Shown here: positions 42,127 through 45,443 of the stretch, in pieces
Numbering within the stretch: position 1 is the first letter of the stretch
Layout of the letters: each line of letters starts with the position of its first letter
Assembly (NCBI GenBank): GCA_002378975.1
Contig: DFST01000138.1
Location: 1-45,443 of the forward strand
Length of the DNA: 45,443 nt
DNA from: Chitinophagaceae bacterium UBA3430
GTDB lineage: Bacteria > Bacteroidota > Bacteroidia > Chitinophagales > Chitinophagaceae
Reading direction: 5' to 3'
Notes under the pieces: model-generated
Database searches by the model: none
What the model was told of the DNA's origin: nothing
What the model saw: the letters and a program-made list of their open reading frames with translations, nothing else
Translations under genes and position numbers: made by a program

Positions 42127-43435
42127 ATGGAACGATTTCACCTTCGAGATCGTAGTCGTATGCTTTGGTAATGCGCACGTTTACGAAGGAGCCGATCTTC
42201 AATTTTTTGTCGGTTTGAATGATCACTTCATTGTCCACTTCCACTGAATCGAATTCGGTCCGGCCTAAATAACGACCGGCCTCTTTTTTATCGATGAGCG
42301 TTTTGAATACCTGACCCAGCTTTTGCTGATTCAATTCCAGGGATATCTCCTGCTGGGTTTCCATCACTTGTTGGGCCCGACTTTCTTTTTCCTCCGCCGA
42401 GACATCATCGATTAGATCGTGCGCAGAGGTACCTTCTTCGTGCGAATAGGTGAAGATGCCTACCCGATCGAAACGGTGTTGGGTCAGAAATTCCTGCAAG
42501 GAAACGATGTCTGCTTCGGTCTCACCGGGGAAGCCGGCGATCAATGTGGTGCGCAAACAAATGCCGGGTACTTTTTCTCGGATCGCGTAGATCAGTTCAT
42601 CCATTTCAGCACGGGTGATCTGGCGTTTCATGGCTTTGAGCATTCGATCGGATGCGTGCTGCAAGGGCATATCCAGGTAATTGCAGATGTTCGGTCTATC
42701 GCGCATCACATCGAGGATCTCCAGCGGGAACTTGGAAGGATATGCATAATGCAAACGGATCCACTCCAATCCTTCGATGTCGGCCAGGCGATTCAATAGG
42801 TCTGGCAAGCTGCGCTTCTTGTAGATGTCCAGTCCGTAATAGGTTAACTCTTGTGCAATCAGCATGATCTCCTTGACGCCGCTGCGCACCAGTCCGGTCG
42901 CTTCTGCCACCAATTGCTCCATGGTTTTGCTGACGTGCTGTCCACGCATCAAAGGGATCGCGCAAAATGAGCAAGTACGGTTGCACCCCTCGGAGATCTT
43001 CATGTAGGCATAGTGGCTGGGCGTGGCCAAGAACCGTTCGCCGATTAGCTCCGCTTTGTAGTCAACCTCAAATTGCTTGAGGATCTGGGGCAATTCCAAG
43101 GTTCCGAAATACGCGTCCACTTCCGGGATTTCTGCTTCCAAGTTGTTTTTGTATCGCTCACTCAAACAACCTGTGACGTATACTTTATCGAGCTTGCCCT
43201 TGCGTTTCAATTCAACCTGCTCCAAGATGGTTTGAACACTTTCTTCTTTGGCTTTATCGATGAAGCCACAGGTATTTACGACAACAATGTTGTGGTCGAT
43301 TTTTTTGTTCTCGTGCACCACGTCAATATCGTTGGCGCGGAGTTGACCGCTCAATACCTCACTATCGACCAGGTTCTTGCTGCAACCCAGTGTGATGATG
43401 TTGACTTTGTCCTTCGTGCGTGTGCGCGCTTTCAT
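42125..43435 (-). CDS. rimO: Ribosomal protein S12 methylthiotransferase RimO
   Basis: 436 residues. The N-terminal UPF0004 domain has cluster ligands C18, C56 and C90; the radical SAM core has CNRTCSFC (C151, C155, C158); a TRAM domain ends the protein (about 375-436). It uses two [4Fe-4S] clusters and SAM to add a methylthio group to an aspartate of ribosomal protein S12. IITLGCSKNLVDSE at the start is the RimO rather than MiaB form. Its ATG overlaps the ftsY stop (ATGA). Confidence 0.96.
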   Translation of the reverse strand: MKARTRTKDKVNIITLGCSKNLVDSEVLSGQLRANDIDVVHENKKIDHNIVVVNTCGFIDKAKEESVQTILEQVELKRKGKLDKVYVTGCLSERYKNNLEAEIPEVDAYFGTLELPQILKQFEVDYKAELIGERFLATPSHYAYMKISEGCNRTCSFCAIPLMRGQHVSKTMEQLVAEATGLVRSGVKEIMLIAQELTYYGLDIYKKRSLPDLLNRLADIEGLEWIRLHYAYPSKFPLEILDVMRDRPNICNYLDMPLQHASDRMLKAMKRQITRAEMDELIYAIREKVPGICLRTTLIAGFPGETEADIVSLQEFLTQHRFDRVGIFTYSHEEGTSAHDLIDDVSAEEKESRAQQVMETQQEISLELNQQKLGQVFKTLIDKKEAGRYLGRTEFDSVEVDNEVIIQTDKKLKIGSFVNVRITKAYDYDLEGEIVP

Positions 43436-44400
43436 GCTGGGGGATTGTCGGGGAGTGAAAATAAACTATCCACGAATTCGTGTTTATCAAATACCAATAG
43501 ATCTTCCATTTGTTCCCCAACGCCAATGAATTTGACTGGGATCTTAAATTGATGGGCGATGGCTAGTACGACTCCGCCTTTGGCTGTTCCGTCGAGTTTG
43601 GTGACGGCCAACGAGTTCACGGAAGTAGCGGCGCTGAAATGGCGGGCCTGTTCAACTGCGTTTTGTCCGGTCGATCCATCCAACACCAACAACACTTCGT
43701 GCGGGGCATCGGGAATGGATTTTTGGATTACGCGTTTGATCTTGCCCAGCTCCTCCATCAGATGGGCTTTGTTGTGCAGCCGTCCGGCGGTATCGATCAG
43801 GACCACATCTGAACCACGAGCCAGGGCGCTTTGTACCGTATCAAAGGCTACGGCGGCTGGGTCACTGCCCATGGACTGCTTGACGATGGGAACGCCCACG
43901 CGTTCACTCCAGATCGTCAGTTGGTCGACAGCCGCGGCACGGAACGTATCGGCGGCCCCTAGGAGTACTTCTTTACCGGCTTTTTTGAATTGATGCGCCA
44001 GCTTACCGATGGTGGTGGTTTTACCAACGCCATTTACGCCTACAACTAAAATCACGTGGGGCTTGTGTGGCAAGACAGAGTCGAATCGATAGTCGTGCAA
44101 CGGATCGGGCAGGATCGCAGCCATCTCCGATTGCAGGATTTGACTGAGCTCCTCGGTGTTGAGGTACTTATCCTGGCTAACGCGTTTTTCGATCCGCTCA
44201 ATGATGGCTTCGGTGGTTGAGATCCCGACATCGGAGGTGATGAGGGCTTCTTCCAGATTTTCCAGTACTTCTTCGTCGACACGGGATTTACCGGACCAGG
44301 CCCGGCTCAGTTTTTCCAAAAAACCCTGCTTGGTTTTCTGCAATCCCTGATCCAGACTGGCTTTTTCTTTTTTACCGAACCAACGATCGAATAATCCCAT
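43432..44400 (-). CDS. ftsY: Signal recognition particle receptor FtsY
   Basis: 322 residues: a short acidic/basic N-terminal part, the NG domain with four-helix N region (about 25-100) and the GTPase G domain. G1 is GVNGVGKT (121-128), G3 DTAGR (203-207), G4 TKLDG (267-271). It docks ribosome-SRP complexes at the membrane for co-translational insertion. The long acidic A domain of E. coli FtsY is missing, as in most Bacteroidota. Last two bases of the stop overlap rimO. Confidence 0.96.
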   Translation of the reverse strand: MGLFDRWFGKKEKASLDQGLQKTKQGFLEKLSRAWSGKSRVDEEVLENLEEALITSDVGISTTEAIIERIEKRVSQDKYLNTEELSQILQSEMAAILPDPLHDYRFDSVLPHKPHVILVVGVNGVGKTTTIGKLAHQFKKAGKEVLLGAADTFRAAAVDQLTIWSERVGVPIVKQSMGSDPAAVAFDTVQSALARGSDVVLIDTAGRLHNKAHLMEELGKIKRVIQKSIPDAPHEVLLVLDGSTGQNAVEQARHFSAATSVNSLAVTKLDGTAKGGVVLAIAHQFKIPVKFIGVGEQMEDLLVFDKHEFVDSLFSLPDNPPA

Positions 44401-44413
44401 GAAAATCGGATTT

Positions 44414-44449
44414 AAAAAAGAAGAGCCATTCGTCGTGCGAACAGCTCTT
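44414..44449 (-). terminator. Intrinsic terminator after the rpmB-rpmG-DUF4295 genes
   Basis: On the minus strand AAGAGC and GCTCTT (44444-44449 and 44421-44426 on plus) close a stem with an inner TTCG/CGAA pair, followed by CTTTTTT. It lies between DUF4295 and ftsY, so it may limit ribosomal-protein transcription from reading into ftsY. Confidence 0.75.
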
Positions 44450-44474
44450 GTACGTTATGCCTATTGGGCAGACC

Positions 44475-44645
44475 TTATTTCTGGGCCAAGAAATCCTTGA
44501 CCTTGTCTTTGTGGACCATCTGCTCTTTAAACGTGTAAGCACCGGACTTAGGGCTGCGTACCGCTTTAATTACTTTGGTATAGTTCTTGGCTTCGGCCGC
44601 CAATTTGGGGTCCTTTTTAATCGCCGTTTTTGCTGCTTTTGCCAT
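44475..44645 (-). CDS. DUF4295 small basic protein
   Basis: 56 residues starting MAKAAKTAIKKDPKLAAEAK and ending DFLAQK, very rich in Lys and Ala. It matches the Bacteroidota-specific DUF4295 family, which is nearly always found between rpmG and ftsY. The basic composition and operon suggest a ribosome-associated role, which is inference. It lies 22 bases after rpmG and before the terminator. Confidence 0.9.
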   Translation of the reverse strand: MAKAAKTAIKKDPKLAAEAKNYTKVIKAVRSPKSGAYTFKEQMVHKDKVKDFLAQK

Positions 44646-44667
44646 GGCAAAGAATTGTGGGGGTTAA

Positions 44668-44850
44668 TTACTTGATCTCTTTGTGAACAGTGACCTTCTT
44701 CAAGATCGGGTTGAACTTCTTCAGTTCCATCCGCTCCGGATTGTTTTTCTTGTTCTTTACGGTGATATACCGGCTGGTACCGGGCATGCCGCTGGTCTTG
44801 TGCTCGGTGCACTCCAGAATGACCTGAACGCGATTGCCTTTCTTCGCCAT
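44668..44850 (-). CDS. rpmG: 50S ribosomal protein L33
   Basis: 60 residues. MAKKGNRVQVILECTEHK at the start and the block RYITVKNKKNNPERMELKKF are typical of L33. Only a single Cys (position 14) is present instead of the four of the zinc-binding form, so this is the zinc-free type. It sits on the large subunit near the E site. Nineteen bases separate it from rpmB. Confidence 0.95.
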   Translation of the reverse strand: MAKKGNRVQVILECTEHKTSGMPGTSRYITVKNKKNNPERMELKKFNPILKKVTVHKEIK

Positions 44851-44869
44851 GATGATTGCGTTTTAACGA

Positions 44870-45106
44870 TTAGATTTTTTCGCCTTGGGCGCGAAGTTGT
44901 TTTACTACTGAATACAAGCCATTCTTATTGATTGTACGGATGGCATCGGCAGAGACTTTTAACGTCACCCACTTATCCTCTTCCGCCAAGAAGAACTTCT
45001 TGGTTTGCAGGTTGGGCAGAAAACGACGCTTGGTCTTAATGTTGGAGTGAGAGACCTTGTTTCCTCCGATGGGAATCTTTCCGGTTACCTGACAGACGCG
45101 AGCCAT
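44870..45106 (-). CDS. rpmB: 50S ribosomal protein L28
   Basis: 78 residues. MARVCQVTGKIPIGGNKVSH is the conserved start with the GNxVSHSNxKTKR signature following, and RRFLPNLQTKKFF and VTLKVSADAIRTI are later family blocks. It is the first gene of the ribosomal-protein group that continues to ftsY and rimO. Confidence 0.96.
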   Translation of the reverse strand: MARVCQVTGKIPIGGNKVSHSNIKTKRRFLPNLQTKKFFLAEEDKWVTLKVSADAIRTINKNGLYSVVKQLRAQGEKI

Positions 45107-45128
45107 AACGAATCAATTTTTGGGAGGG

Positions 45129-45136
45129 CAAAGGTA
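45129..45136 (-). promoter_or_regulatory. -7 promoter element (TACCTTTG) for rpmB
   Basis: The minus strand reads TACCTTTG, an exact TAnnTTTG match, 22 bases before the rpmB ATG. TTG sequences occur upstream but nearer than the usual -33 distance. Confidence 0.6.
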
Positions 45137-45222
45137 AGGGAAATCAATCAATTAGATGCAGGAAATGGAATTTTTTCGGTCCAAGAGCTAAACTACTCCT
45201 TTTTCACGACCCGCCGGAGGGG

Positions 45223-45252
45223 TTGTCAATTCCCTGTTTTCGAATAACTTTG
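45223..45252 (+). promoter_or_regulatory. Promoter TTG-N19-TAACTTTG for dihydrolipoyl dehydrogenase
   Basis: TTG (45223-45225) and TAACTTTG (45245-45252) are 19 bases apart, the best match to the Bacteroidota promoter in the window. The ATG at 45304 leaves a 51-base stretch after the -7 element. Confidence 0.75.
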
Positions 45253-45303
45253 CCGCAATTCCGGGACCAAACAGGTCCTATCACCTTAAAATTCATAGGT
45301 TTT

Positions 45304-45443
45304 ATGGCATACGACGTGGTTGTATTGGGCAGTGGCCCGGGCGGTTATGTGGCGGCGATTCGCGCGGCCCAACTGGGATTCAAAACCGCTGTCATTGAAA
45401 AAGAAAGCCTGGGTGGTGTCTGCCTCAACTGGGGTTGTATCCC
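45304..45443 (+). CDS. lpdA: Dihydrolipoyl dehydrogenase (5' part only)
   Basis: The first 46 residues are present; the rest is beyond the right edge. VVVLGSGPGGYVAAIRAAQL (5-24) is the FAD-binding glycine-rich motif and GGVCLNWGC carries the redox-active cysteines C40 and C45. The spacing CxxxxC and surrounding residues are those of the E3 component of 2-oxo acid dehydrogenase complexes and the glycine cleavage system. Confidence 0.93.
   Translation, partial: MAYDVVVLGSGPGGYVAAIRAAQLGFKTAVIEKESLGGVCLNWGCI

Overview
The window is chromosomal DNA from a member of the Bacteroidota, most likely the Chitinophagia/Chitinophagaceae group or a close relative. The evidence is Bacteroidota-type promoters (TAnnTTTG at -7, TTG at -33), families largely restricted to the phylum (DUF4294, DUF4295), a subtilase with a type IX secretion C-terminal sorting domain, bacillithiol biosynthesis genes, and the conserved order rpmB-rpmG-DUF4295-ftsY-rimO. 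The DNA is dense: 37 complete protein genes and one partial gene at each end. No tRNA, rRNA, CRISPR array, insertion sequence, phage gene or gene-free stretch longer than 300 bases was seen.

Layout. 1-2325: an iron-sulfur carrier (cut by the window edge) diverges from a membrane-anchored protein joined to the large subunit of methylmalonyl-CoA mutase. 2457-6529 (minus): GlnRS, a cupin and an exported CocE-like hydrolase. 6614-8938: META-domain lipoprotein, PLP homeostasis protein YggS carrying an in-frame 9-bp tandem repeat, acyl-CoA dehydrogenase. 9068-14582 (plus): ccmE-ccmF, DUF4294 protein, bshB1 and a fatty acid desaturase preceded by heptad repeats. 14652-19817 (plus): an overlapping agmatinase-family / membrane protein / radical SAM operon, then a TonB-like protein and folC. 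19801-23017 (minus): hpd, L,D-transpeptidase-like protein, ABC ATPase and FKBP isomerase. 23114-30382 (plus): purK, a three-gene RND efflux operon, and purE. 30383-38031: bshC and four genes that together make a full trans-4-hydroxy-L-proline to 2-oxoglutarate pathway, with an opposite-strand fatty acid hydroxylase/AGMO-like gene in the middle. 38147-42091: a large secreted subtilase divergent from the hydroxyproline genes. 42125-45106 (minus): rimO, ftsY, DUF4295, rpmG, rpmB. 45304-end: start of dihydrolipoyl dehydrogenase.

How the genes work together. The clearest pathway is hydroxyproline degradation (epimerase, FAD dehydrogenase, DapA-like deaminase, semialdehyde dehydrogenase). The divergent subtilase could supply hydroxyproline-rich peptides from collagen-like protein, which is inference. 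BshB1 and BshC point to bacillithiol as the low-molecular-weight thiol. PurK and PurE act consecutively in purine synthesis although an efflux operon separates them. CcmE has the CxxxY rather than the HxxxY haem-binding motif.

I did not find a clear new defence or mobile system. The most interesting points are the uncharacterised cysteine-rich radical SAM protein and its operon, the two short-tandem-repeat sites, the promoter elements placed exactly 4 bases before start codons, and the hydroxyproline/subtilase arrangement.
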